Shown here: positions 24,308 through 33,189 of the stretch, one piece after another
Position numbering within the stretch: the first letter of the stretch is position 1
How the letters are laid out: each line of letters begins with the position of its first letter
NCBI GenBank assembly: GCA_027858495.1
Contig: JAQICO010000155.1
Span: 1 to 35,630 of the forward strand
Direction: 5' to 3'
DNA from: Spirochaetaceae bacterium
Lineage (GTDB): Bacteria; Spirochaetota; Spirochaetia; DSM-2461
DNA: 35,630 nucleotides
The notes under the pieces: generated by a model
The model's input: the letters and a program-made list of their open reading frames with translations, nothing else
Databases searched by the model: none
What the model was told of the DNA's origin: nothing
Position numbers and translations under genes: made by a program

Positions 24308-24336
24308 ATTTTAAGAGGGCAAGAGGAATATGACAA
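24308..24336 (-). promoter_or_regulatory. Leaderless promoter of the phosphopantetheinyl transferase operon
   Basis: TTGTCA (24336-24331, five of six to consensus), 17-base spacer, TAAAAT (24313-24308, five of six), then exactly six bases to the ATG at 24301. Confidence 0.65.
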
Positions 24337-24380
24337 GCCTTGGAGAAAGTTAATCTTCCCGACACCTAGCAAATTTTTCC

Positions 24381-24409
24381 TTGTCCCAGGCCTAGAGTAA
24401 TTCTATAAT
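24381..24409 (+). promoter_or_regulatory. Leaderless promoter of the DUF819 gene
   Basis: TTGTCC (24381-24386), 17-base spacer, perfect TATAAT (24404-24409), then exactly six bases to the ATG at 24416. There is no Shine-Dalgarno site. Confidence 0.65.
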
Positions 24410-24415
24410 AGCTCC

Positions 24416-25570
24416 ATGACAAAAATCATTATATTATCAGCCCTAACTTTAATATCGCCGGTTCTTTTTTTATACCTGCAAAACAGTAATAGGGAATTAA
24501 AAAAAATTAATCCTATCATCCTATGTTATATATTGGGTCTCGTCATCGGTAATATAGGGCTGATGGATCAACCAACATTGAATCTAATGAACGGGATCGC
24601 ATCGGGCTCAGCCATAATGGCCATTCCTTTGATGCTCTTTTCCTTGAATTTTAAACATATGAAAAATCTAGCCGGTAAAGCAGGACTTTCCATGGTTCTT
24701 GCGTCCTTATCAGTGCTGGTAGTGTCCTTTATAGCCCAATTGATTTTTAGAAACTCCATCGATCAAAGCTGGCAAATTGCAGGATTAACCATTGGAGTGT
24801 ATACCGGAGGAACCCCTAATCTGGCAGCAATTAGAACTGCACTGAATATCGATATGAGCAGTTATATCGCCGTTCATACTGCAGATATGTTATGGTCCGC
24901 TCTTTTTCTTTTGATAATATTAACCCTGGGACGCCGGTGGATCAGCCCTCTTATGCCGGGAAAACCAGCCATAGCCATGGAGAAGAAACAAGAACAACCG
25001 AATTTCCACCTGCAAAACCATTGGAGTAAAGAGGCATTATCAAGGAATTATTTTCTGCCTTTACTCAGGAATTTCCTCGCAGCTGCGGGAGTTGTGGGAA
25101 TAGCAGGGGTTCTTACTACTGTGGTTTCTGAAGAACTTTCCACCTTGATAGCCATTCTGGTAATCACGACGCTAGCCATCCTGTTATCTCTAATTCCCAA
25201 AATTAGGGATACCCGTTATTCCTTTCAATTGGGAGAATATTTCATCTATCTTTTTTGTATCTCCGCCGGAGCATTGGGAGATGTGACCAAACTCATGGTC
25301 TCCGCCCCCGTGATGATACTCTTTGTCGGGTTTGTGCTCTTCGGTTCTTTTTTCCTTCATATGCTTCTTTGTCGCCTTGGCGGTGTGGACGGAAATACCA
25401 TGCTGATAACCTCCACTTCGGCGATCTGTTCCCCTCCCTTCGTTCCAGTGGTTGCGGTAAGCCTGGAAACTCCTTCACTTATTCTACCGGGAATTACCAC
25501 AGGATTATTAGGCTATGCCCTGGGAAATTATCTTGGTGTTTTAGCCGCCAAGCTATTTTCTCTTCTTTGA
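24416..25570 (+). CDS. DUF819 family integral membrane protein
   Basis: A 384-residue protein with about ten to eleven membrane helices. It shows the family-type motif GVYTGGTPNLAAIRTALN near residue 125 and a C-terminal TSTSAICSPPFVPVVAVSL block before the last helix pair, as in YjcL-like DUF819 proteins. Function is unknown to me; the inverted-repeat look of the two glycine/proline motifs suggests a secondary transporter fold. The promoter is divergent with the phosphopantetheinyl transferase and appears leaderless. Followed by 101 bases before the interrupted chemoreceptor gene. Confidence 0.75.
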   Translation: MTKIIILSALTLISPVLFLYLQNSNRELKKINPIILCYILGLVIGNIGLMDQPTLNLMNGIASGSAIMAIPLMLFSLNFKHMKNLAGKAGLSMVLASLSVLVVSFIAQLIFRNSIDQSWQIAGLTIGVYTGGTPNLAAIRTALNIDMSSYIAVHTADMLWSALFLLIILTLGRRWISPLMPGKPAIAMEKKQEQPNFHLQNHWSKEALSRNYFLPLLRNFLAAAGVVGIAGVLTTVVSEELSTLIAILVITTLAILLSLIPKIRDTRYSFQLGEYFIYLFCISAGALGDVTKLMVSAPVMILFVGFVLFGSFFLHMLLCRLGGVDGNTMLITSTSAICSPPFVPVVAVSLETPSLILPGITTGLLGYALGNYLGVLAAKLFSLL

Positions 25571-25671
25571 CATTACAAATAGACCTGCGTTGAAAGACCT
25601 CGATTTTCAAACTATTCTTAATAAAGAGGAGAGCTATTTTCTCCGATATTATATCCAGGAGTCTTTCTTTT

Positions 25672-27246
25672 ATGAAATTTAACAAAAAAATAACCCTTAT
25701 GATGGTGTTTACCGCAATTATCCCTCTTCTATTAGGAACAGGGGTTTCTCTTTTCTTCTCAAATAAAAGATTAGCATTATCCGGACAAACAGCGGAGTTT
25801 ATAAAAAGCGAATTTGTTGCTTCTTTAACGGTACAGGGAATCTTTTTAATTTTTATCATATTTTTCGTCTTAGTTATTGGAACATTGCTGGGTAAAACCA
25901 TGGCAAAAACCGAAAAAGAACCATAAAAAACAGTCTGGGATATTTCCCAGGGAGACGGAGATCTCAGTCAGCGCCTTCAGATAAAAAGCAAAGATGAAAT
26001 TGGTGAATTGGCAAATAACTTAAACTATTTTTTAGAGACCGTAGAATCTTTGGTTTCTGACATCCGCAGCCAGTCCATCCATTTAAATGATACAGGAGAA
26101 AATTTAACCGTCAATGCGACACAAACCGCAGCGTCGGTAAATCAAATAACCAGTAATATACATTCCATAGAAGATCTTATTAAGCGTCAGTACAGCAGCC
26201 TGGCAGGAACCAGAGAGGCCATCAACGAGATATCCAGAAACCTTAGTGGGTTGAGCGGCTCAATTACCAATCAGGCAGGCAGCATTTCTGAGTCTTCCGC
26301 ATCCATTGAAGAAATGGTTGCCAGTATTCAGGCGGAGCATGACTCAATGAACCGTTTAGACCATTATTTCATTGAACTTAAGGACCATGCGGAAAAGGGA
26401 AATGTACAGGTAGATCTGGCTGCAGAAAAAATAAATCAGGTCTCCTTTTTATCGGAAAGTCTATTGGAAGCCAATGAGATTATTTCAGAAATTGCCGATC
26501 AAACAACCCTTCTTGCAATGAATGCGGCCATAGAGGCGGCTCATGCGGGTGAGGCAGGCCGAGGATTTTCAGTGGTGGCCGACGAAATAGGCAAGCTGGC
26601 CGAGCGCTCGGCGGAACAGTCAGAACAGATCAACCACGATTTAAATACAATTTTAACGGGGATCCAAGAGAGTGTTAGCAGCTCCAAGGAAGCCACCGCC
26701 GCCTTTGCCCAGGTAACCCAAATGATAGATCAATTAAGAAGCCTGCAAATTGAGTTGAAACAGGCCGTGGAAGAACAGGCCACAGGCGGTCAGCAGATTC
26801 TCGAAGCACTGAACAATATGCACAGCATAACCAGCGATGTGGTCAACGGTTCAGAAAATATGAAAATGGGAGAAGACGCCATTCATCAAGAATTGGAAAA
26901 CCTTACACAAATAAGTGATGAGGTTAATCAAAGTATAAAGGAGCTTGTGGTAGGCACTGGGGAAATCAACACCGCCATGGGTAATATACAGAACATATCC
27001 CAGGAGAACAGTCAGAGTATAGAACAGGTGAATACCCTGGTTGGCCGATTTAAAATTAACGCTAATCCCCATAAGAAACAGGTAAAACCATCCATGGAAA
27101 TGGAAACCAAACACAATTCCCCTAAGAAGGATGATCCCCCAAGGGCAACGCAAGAAGACGCAACCTTGGTGGATTCGTTAAACCAGGCGAAGCTCTCCGA
27201 TGAAGTAGGAATAACCCTTGATGTTATCAATGATTCAAATAATTAG
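25672..27246 (+). pseudogene. Methyl-accepting chemotaxis protein interrupted by one in-frame TAA
   Basis: One continuous frame of 525 codons broken only by TAA at 25924-25926 (codon 85). The first part has two membrane helices (about residues 7-28 and 54-74) with a loop of only about 26 residues, so no periplasmic sensor domain. The stop falls at the start of the HAMP domain in EP*KTVWDIS, where relatives usually have Leu; TTA to TAA is a single change. After it come the rest of HAMP ([20 protein letters not shown]) and a full signalling domain with the hairpin tip [20 protein letters not shown]. Translation restarting downstream (e.g. Met at 26008) could give a soluble fragment. Genuine mutation or base-call error cannot be told from sequence alone. 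Confidence 0.85.
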
Positions 27247-27306
27247 AAGAAATCAAACATTTAAGATAAAACGGCCAATGCCGAGCTTAAAAAGTAAAGG
27301 AAGCCC

Positions 27307-29067
27307 ATGAAAATTATCAGTCCAGATAACAAATACAGAATCCTCTGGGAATTTTTTGTTCTGCTGATTACCATTCTAGCCACAATTTTATCCCCACTAA
27401 TTGTAGTATTCAACATGCCCCTAAAGGGCCTGATATTAGCTATGGATATCTTTATCACCTTCGTTTTTGCCACGGATATCTTTTTAAACTTTAACACCGG
27501 CTATGAAAAACGTAGAAAGATGATCACCGATAGAAAAAAACTGACCAAGCGTTACCTAAAAGGATGGTTTATACCGGATCTTTTAGCAACCATACCCTTC
27601 AGTCTGATTTTCTTCTCGGTTCACGGTTTAATCATAACCAGAATGTTTAGGTTTTTCAGACTCACCCGTCTGTTTAAACTGCTATCGGCCAATAAAACCC
27701 TGCGAAAAAGCAGTGAACTTTCCAATAAAATAAATCCAAGCTTTATCCGAATGATTCTTTTGATCTTCTGGATACTTATTTTTGCTCACATGGTAGCCAT
27801 TATTTGGGTAGCCATGGTGGGAGTGAATCCTGATATTCCAATTAAAGACCAATACTTAAAAGCTCTATACTGGACCATTACCACCATAACCACCATCGGT
27901 TATGGTGATATCTCCCCCCTGTCTTTAGGAATCACCGCGGTACCGGCAAACGTAATAACAACTTTTACCATAATTATTGAGTTACTAGGTGCGGGTATGT
28001 ACGGTTTTATCATTGGTAATATTTCCAATCTCATCGCAAACCTCGATGTGGCAAAAAGCCAGCACCAAGAGAAGGTAGAGCGAATAAACACCTTTTTGAA
28101 GTATAAAAACCTACCCGGAAACATTCAAAAAAGAGTAAACAACTACTATGACTACCTTTGGGAATCGAGAAGGGGATATAACGAGGCTCAGGTTATTAAA
28201 GAATTGCCCATATCTCTCAAGGAAATAGTTTCTCTTCAGATAAATAAAGAAATCATGGAAAAGGTGCCGCTCTTTAAAGGAGCCTCTCAGACCTTTCTGA
28301 AAGAGGTGATTCTAAATTTGGAACCGGTGGTTTTTACTCCTGAAGACTATATCATTCGGGGAGGAGAAATTGGATACGAGATGTATTTCATAAGCCGGGG
28401 ATCGGTAACTGTTTTATCGGCCGATGAAAATATCACCTATGCCACATTAAACGAAGGACAATTTTTTGGGGAGATGGCCCTGCTTCTAAGTATGCCTAGG
28501 ACAGCCACGGTAAAAGCCTCGGACTACTGCGACCTTTATTTACTCCATAAGGATACCTTTAACAGCATTCTGTTGAAATATCCCAGTTTTGCCAAAAAAA
28601 TTGAAGAATTAGCAGATAAACGCAGAGCAGAAAATGAAACCAAGATTCAGGAGAGTCAGGAAGAGAAACTCCAAGAGCATAAAATAGAGGAAGCTGAACT
28701 GGAAGAGATTGGAGATAATGAGCCTCAAAATCCACCCATGGATTATCCTGATTTGCTTAAAGTTCCCCAAAGAATATCCCAACTGCAAATTTCTGTTTTG
28801 GATGACGACAATTATTTAAAATTACGCTGGAAATCCATAAAAAACACTTACCATTACCAGATACTGAAAAAAATTCCCCACAGTGATAAATGGAAACTGC
28901 TGAATCCCCGGATCCTAACTCCGGAATATTTGGATATGCATCCGGTTATGGATGATAAAAATATCTATAGAATCCGTGGCGTTAATCAGAACGGTTCAGG
29001 AGAATGGAGTTCTCCCTTTCTCTTCTCCCTGGATTCTGTGGATTTCCCCGGAAACGACAAGGAATAA
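27307..29067 (+). CDS. Cyclic-nucleotide-gated, voltage-sensor-type K+ channel with C-terminal coiled coil and FN3-like domain
   Basis: A 586-residue channel. Helices S1-S4 lie in about residues 10-125, with an arginine-rich S4 (TRMFRFFRLTRLFKLL, 111-126). S5, the pore and S6 lie in about 145-240, with selectivity filter TIGYGD (196-201). A C-linker follows (about 250-320), then a cyclic-nucleotide-binding domain (about 320-430) with the phosphate cassette FGEMALLLSMPRTA (387-400, Arg398). This matches the SthK group. Beyond the usual end it carries a charged coiled coil (about 428-470) and a beta-rich domain (about 485-575; LRWKS, IYRIRGVNQNGSGEWSSP) resembling fibronectin type III. AAGGAAG precedes the start. 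The antiporter gene begins seven bases after the stop. Confidence 0.9.
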   Translation: MKIISPDNKYRILWEFFVLLITILATILSPLIVVFNMPLKGLILAMDIFITFVFATDIFLNFNTGYEKRRKMITDRKKLTKRYLKGWFIPDLLATIPFSLIFFSVHGLIITRMFRFFRLTRLFKLLSANKTLRKSSELSNKINPSFIRMILLIFWILIFAHMVAIIWVAMVGVNPDIPIKDQYLKALYWTITTITTIGYGDISPLSLGITAVPANVITTFTIIIELLGAGMYGFIIGNISNLIANLDVAKSQHQEKVERINTFLKYKNLPGNIQKRVNNYYDYLWESRRGYNEAQVIKELPISLKEIVSLQINKEIMEKVPLFKGASQTFLKEVILNLEPVVFTPEDYIIRGGEIGYEMYFISRGSVTVLSADENITYATLNEGQFFGEMALLLSMPRTATVKASDYCDLYLLHKDTFNSILLKYPSFAKKIEELADKRRAENETKIQESQEEKLQEHKIEEAELEEIGDNEPQNPPMDYPDLLKVPQRISQLQISVLDDDNYLKLRWKSIKNTYHYQILKKIPHSDKWKLLNPRILTPEYLDMHPVMDDKNIYRIRGVNQNGSGEWSSPFLFSLDSVDFPGNDKE

Positions 29068-29074
29068 TTAAAAG

Positions 29075-30148
29075 ATGAAACACAACTTATTTTCCTACAT
29101 AGTGGATGGAGAGTTACTGGATCAACTGATGGAGGGACTGAACTTCCCTCTTCTAATGTTAATCATTGTGGTAGGAGTTATTCTACTCTCCAAAGGTGCG
29201 GATATCCTTATCGATGGAGTGGTGCAGCTGGCCGAAAAGACCGGTTTACCAAAAGTGGTAATTGGTGCCACCATCGTGTCTTTGGGAACCACCCTTCCCG
29301 AGGCCTTTATATCGGTTATGGCCGCCTTTATGGGCAATCCAGGGCTGGCTCTGGGAAATGGTGTAGGTTCAATCATTGCGGATACCGGACTTATCTTTGG
29401 TTTAAGTGCCATCCTTACGGTAATTCCTGCAAACAAGTATATCCTAAACCGAACGGGATGGTGGCAGCTGGGATCGGCAGTGATGCTGGTGGTACTGGCC
29501 CTTACAGCCGCCCTAATTGCTCCTGAAGCACCCATCTTAACCCGATGGATGGGGCTATTCCTACTGGCCCTGTTAATAACCTATTTAGCAATGACCTATA
29601 TGTGGGCCAAAAAGGGAGATCCCTCTTTTCAGGATGAAATTACTCAAATTCCCGATGAAGATCAACTTAAACCCGGATACATTATTTGGCCCATGATTCT
29701 CGGAGGGATGGTAATGGTTATATCGGGTTCACGGGTAATGATACCCGCAGCCAGCCAGGTAGCCCTGCGTCTTGGAGTTCCTCAGGATGTTATCGCTGCC
29801 ACCATGGTAGCCTTCGGAACCTCACTGCCTGAGCTAACCACCGCCATTACAGCCTTAAGAAAGGGACATCCTGAAATCACAGTAGGTAATATCGTCGGAG
29901 CCGATGTACTTAATGCACTCTTTGTAATTGGTGCTGCAGCTACGGCCAGTCCCCTGGTGATCCCTTCCAATTTCTTTATATTCCACTTTCCGGTGATGTT
30001 GCTAATTCTGGTCTCCTTCCGGGTTTTTATCGCCATGGCAAAACATCATGGAGACCGTTTTCGACGTTGGCAGGGAGCCTGGCTGTTGGGAATCTATATT
30101 CTTTATGTGGTTCTTCAATATACCCTACAGGTTCAACTTCCAGGATAA
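29075..30148 (+). CDS. Na+/Ca2+ exchanger-family (CaCA, YrbG-like) antiporter
   Basis: A 357-residue protein with about ten membrane helices in two homologous halves. Alpha-repeat 1 has GTTLPE (Glu76) and GNGVGSIIAD (95-103). Alpha-repeat 2 has GTSLPE (Glu253) and GNIVGADVLN (271-280). The two glutamates needed for cation binding are kept, but the G-S-N triad common after GNxxG is changed in both halves (Ser99-Ile100 and Ala276-Asp277). Ion choice may therefore differ from standard Ca2+/Na+ members. It lies seven bases after the CNG-channel stop with AAGGA inside that gene's end, so it is almost certainly cotranscribed with the channel. Confidence 0.85.
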   Translation: MKHNLFSYIVDGELLDQLMEGLNFPLLMLIIVVGVILLSKGADILIDGVVQLAEKTGLPKVVIGATIVSLGTTLPEAFISVMAAFMGNPGLALGNGVGSIIADTGLIFGLSAILTVIPANKYILNRTGWWQLGSAVMLVVLALTAALIAPEAPILTRWMGLFLLALLITYLAMTYMWAKKGDPSFQDEITQIPDEDQLKPGYIIWPMILGGMVMVISGSRVMIPAASQVALRLGVPQDVIAATMVAFGTSLPELTTAITALRKGHPEITVGNIVGADVLNALFVIGAAATASPLVIPSNFFIFHFPVMLLILVSFRVFIAMAKHHGDRFRRWQGAWLLGIYILYVVLQYTLQVQLPG

Positions 30149-30161
30149 ATTATTTAGATTG

Positions 30162-30938
30162 TTAGATTAGAGTCCCTGGTTTCTCGGGGACTTGTAAATT
30201 CCACTTTAAATCCTTCCAATCCATCAACTCAAAGGGCTTAAATCGGCCTTTATAATTCATTTGCTGACAATCCTTGATGTAGTACCCCAGATAGTAATAA
30301 TCGAAACCCAGTTCCCGGGTTAGTTCTATCTCTTTGAGAACGCTGAAGGTCCCCAAGCCGCGTTGTGAAAACTCTGGATCGTAACAGAAATATACTGTGC
30401 TGAGTCCAAGTTCACCCTGGTCCAGGAAGCCTAGCCCTACCAGGCGGTCATCGAAAAAGTATTCCGCTTGAAAGCAGGGCACCGCCGGCTGAAAATGGGC
30501 CCGCCGAAAATGCTCCTCACTCTGAGGCTCATCTGCTTTGAGGAATTTTTGTTGGTGGGCCATATAAAGATGATAAAGCTCTTCCCGGAAATGGTTGGGG
30601 GACAGACGAATTTCAATATCTTGATTACGCCGGAGATTTCTCCGCTGACTTTTTGAAGGGACATGATGCTTCACTGGGACTCGAAGAGGACGGCATTTAC
30701 CACAGTTCCAGCAGGGAAGATCCTTTACATTAACCGATATTTCAACATTCTTAGTTCCTTCTATGCATAGAGGGCGAAAAAAGAACAATCCAAATCGGCG
30801 CCAACCCATATCCAAAAGGTTTTGGAACTCCCGGGATGTTAAATCATGGGCAAAAAAATACTCCTGACAAAAAACATGCTCTTTCAGATAGGGACATGAA
30901 GTAGTAGAAGAGATTTTTTTATCCTGAAGTACAATCAT
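30162..30938 (-). CDS. Arginyl/leucyl-tRNA--protein transferase (Ate/Bpt family)
   Basis: A 258-residue aminoacyl-tRNA-protein transferase of the N-degron pathway. N-terminal cysteines (CPYLKEHVFC), the central CRPLRVPVKHHVPSKSQRRN block with a CWNCGKC insertion before it, and the GNAT-like C-terminal part (GLGTFSVLKEIELTRELG, YYLGYYIKDC, MNYKGRFKP) all match the Ate/Bpt family. Bacterial members usually attach Leu to N-terminal Asp or Glu, but the acceptor preference cannot be read here. The start at 30938 has TAAAAT six bases upstream and no proper ribosome site. Divergent from the U32 gene with 43 bases between start codons. Confidence 0.85.
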   Translation of the reverse strand: MIVLQDKKISSTTSCPYLKEHVFCQEYFFAHDLTSREFQNLLDMGWRRFGLFFFRPLCIEGTKNVEISVNVKDLPCWNCGKCRPLRVPVKHHVPSKSQRRNLRRNQDIEIRLSPNHFREELYHLYMAHQQKFLKADEPQSEEHFRRAHFQPAVPCFQAEYFFDDRLVGLGFLDQGELGLSTVYFCYDPEFSQRGLGTFSVLKEIELTRELGFDYYYLGYYIKDCQQMNYKGRFKPFELMDWKDLKWNLQVPEKPGTLI

Positions 30939-30944
30939 TGTTCC

Positions 30945-30950
30945 ATTTTA
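30945..30950 (-). promoter_or_regulatory. -10 box of the Ate/Bpt gene
   Basis: TAAAAT (30950-30945) followed by exactly six bases and then the ATG at 30938. There is no convincing -35 box. It lies inside the promoter spacing of the divergent U32 gene. Confidence 0.4.
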
Positions 30951-30975
30951 CTCCATTGCCCTAGAATGGTATACT
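30947..30975 (+). promoter_or_regulatory. Leaderless promoter of the U32-family gene
   Basis: TTTACT (30947-30952), 17-base spacer, TATACT (30970-30975), then exactly six bases to the ATG at 30982. It overlaps the -10 box of the divergent Ate/Bpt gene, so the two promoters probably compete. Confidence 0.55.
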
Positions 30976-30981
30976 TACTAC

Positions 30982-33171
30982 ATGACAGAACTTCTGGCTC
31001 CCGGGGGCAGTTTTTCAGCCTCCATTACCGCCCTTAAAATGGGGGCGGATGCAGTATATTGCGGACTCCCTGATTTCTCTGCCCGCCGATCGGCAAAAAA
31101 TCTTGACTTGGAACAGCTTTACCGTCTTCGGGAATACGCAGAAAATCATAACAAGAAGATTTACCTAGCACTTAATACAATCATCAGCCAAGACCAATGG
31201 CCTAAATTATTGGAAACTCTTAGCCATTTGGAGCCTTTAGCTCCTCAGGGAATCATTTTGCAGGATCTAGGCCTTCTGCATCTTTTAAAAAAGGAATTCC
31301 CCCATTTCCCCCTTCACGGATCCACTCAATTGGCCGTTCACAATCCTTCAGCAACCCAGCAGGCCCTGCGACTGGGTATGGAACGGGTGGTGCTCAGCCG
31401 GGAATGCAGTCTGGATCAGATAAAAAAGATTCACCACAGCTGTCCGAAGATGGAATTGGAAGTGTTTATTCACGGAGCTCTTTGTGTCAGCTTTTCAGGC
31501 CTCTGTTTTGCATCTGGACAGCTTTTGGGGCGTTCGGCCAACCGGGGAGAATGTGGGCAAATCTGCAGAACCTGGTTTCAACATCCCTCAGGACCGGGCT
31601 ATTATTTTTCAGCTAGAGATCTGGAACTGGGGCGTAATATTCTTGCATTGAGAGACATTGGTGTCATCAGTTTCAAAATTGAGGGACGAATGAAATCCCC
31701 GGAATACGCAGGATGGACCTCGGCCTATTACCGGGCAATCTTGGACGGGGCGTCCCAGGACGAAATCCTCAAGCTTAGAGAAAAAAGCCTCCAGGCCTTT
31801 TCCCGCCCTAGTACAAGCGGATGGCTGGAAGAGGCCCGAGGAAAAACCATGATCCAAAGGGATTACCCTGGCCATCGTGGATTGGAATTGGGTGAGCTGA
31901 AATCAGGGGGGGAAATCAAACTGAAGCAGCCCCTGTCACGGCGGGACGGTCTTCTCTACTTGGCAGAAGGACACATTCCCTCAGGGGCCAACATAGAAGA
32001 AGCAAACAAAACCTTTAAAATACCCAAGGCTATTTCCTTCGCGGCGGAGTTTTCCAAGGGGCAATCCTCTCAGGGCAGCGAAGCCGAAGAAGGACAGACC
32101 ATCACTCTAAAAAAACATCTTCCAGGCAATGGATATCTATACCGGACGTCCCGACATAACCAACGGCTACCCCATGAAAAAGAAGAGGTTTATGCCCCCT
32201 ATCGGATCAAGGGGCAATTGGAAATATCCTGGCATCAGGATCAACTTGAAATAATGACCCAGCTTCCCTTTATGAAACATCGGTGGAACTGCGAACAAAC
32301 ATGGGAAAAAGCAAAAAATCCCGGTGTGCTGAAAGAACAGATGGTTAAACTATTTCAGACATCCCAAGGCGGGCCGGTGAATGTAAGCACATTGAAATGG
32401 GCTGACGGCGATTTTGATTCGGCCTTCCTCCCCATGTCCAGATTAAAGGAAATTCGCAGACTCTGGCGGGCTGAGGTGGATCAAGCCATTAAAACCCATA
32501 TTAAAAACCGTCTGCAAGGTCTGATGAGCCAGGGGGATTTCCCTGAATCCAGTAGATTCAAAGGGGAGCTGACGGACCACCAGTTACTGAATCAACGTGC
32601 GACTTTAAATCCTGTGCCGGGAGATCTGCCCTTTCTTCTTCATCCGGAGGATTGTACTCTGGAGGATTTTTTTGTTTCCTCAGGTACTTATTATATTCCC
32701 CTTAATCCTATTTTAATGGATGAAGAAGCCTATTTCACCAGCCTGATTGAATTTCTTGACCAGCATACATCTGAGATATTTGTTCTTGGTTTAAACAACC
32801 TGGGCCATCTGAAGCTAGTGGATACACAAAAAGACAATAAAAATATTCATTTCTGGGTGGATTATGGACTTTACTGCGCCAATGAATCGGCCAGGGATTT
32901 CTTTATCCAGAGGATTCCCCGGCTTAAGGGCATCCTACATTGGATAGAGGGCTCCCCCGATTCGGCAGATACTCTGGGTCTCTCCCATGGAAAGAACTTT
33001 ATCCCTCCTCTATTTTCCAGCGCTGTATGTTTTCATCGCCATAGCCTTGGACAGGGCTGTCCGAAGAATTGTACCAAACACTTCGACTATGAAATAGAAC
33101 AGAATGGAATAAAATATAAGCTGTTGGTCAGGGATTGTATGAGCTATTTAGTCAATGTTCCCAAGCTCTGA
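30982..33171 (+). CDS. U32 'peptidase' family protein, RlhA/TrhP-like
   Basis: A 729-residue protein of the U32 family. The N-terminal TIM-barrel part has the opening ELLAPGGSFSA and AVYCGLPDFSARRSAKN. The signature block VFIHGALCVSFSGLCFASG..RSANRGECGQIC (about residues 162-195) carries the conserved cysteines, and SFKIEGRMKSPEYAG follows. The long C-terminal part resembles DUF3656 and ends in a Cys-rich GQGCPKNCTKHFDYE segment. Characterised relatives (E. coli RlhA, TrhP) hydroxylate 23S rRNA C2501 or tRNA U34 using prephenate-dependent, iron-sulfur chemistry; protease activity is doubtful for the group. Its target here is unresolved. The length exceeds E. coli RlhA (653). Leaderless promoter predicted. 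Confidence 0.82.
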   Translation: MTELLAPGGSFSASITALKMGADAVYCGLPDFSARRSAKNLDLEQLYRLREYAENHNKKIYLALNTIISQDQWPKLLETLSHLEPLAPQGIILQDLGLLHLLKKEFPHFPLHGSTQLAVHNPSATQQALRLGMERVVLSRECSLDQIKKIHHSCPKMELEVFIHGALCVSFSGLCFASGQLLGRSANRGECGQICRTWFQHPSGPGYYFSARDLELGRNILALRDIGVISFKIEGRMKSPEYAGWTSAYYRAILDGASQDEILKLREKSLQAFSRPSTSGWLEEARGKTMIQRDYPGHRGLELGELKSGGEIKLKQPLSRRDGLLYLAEGHIPSGANIEEANKTFKIPKAISFAAEFSKGQSSQGSEAEEGQTITLKKHLPGNGYLYRTSRHNQRLPHEKEEVYAPYRIKGQLEISWHQDQLEIMTQLPFMKHRWNCEQTWEKAKNPGVLKEQMVKLFQTSQGGPVNVSTLKWADGDFDSAFLPMSRLKEIRRLWRAEVDQAIKTHIKNRLQGLMSQGDFPESSRFKGELTDHQLLNQRATLNPVPGDLPFLLHPEDCTLEDFFVSSGTYYIPLNPILMDEEAYFTSLIEFLDQHTSEIFVLGLNNLGHLKLVDTQKDNKNIHFWVDYGLYCANESARDFFIQRIPRLKGILHWIEGSPDSADTLGLSHGKNFIPPLFSSAVCFHRHSLGQGCPKNCTKHFDYEIEQNGIKYKLLVRDCMSYLVNVPKL

Positions 33172-33189
33172 CATTGGCTGCCCTCTAGG

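Noticed and set aside
15089-25926. Reassignment of TAA as a sense codon, since two genes contain in-frame TAA
   Set aside because: Many intact genes here end in TAA (for example at 654 and 22072), and one of the two affected genes also carries a large deletion, so ordinary decay is simpler.
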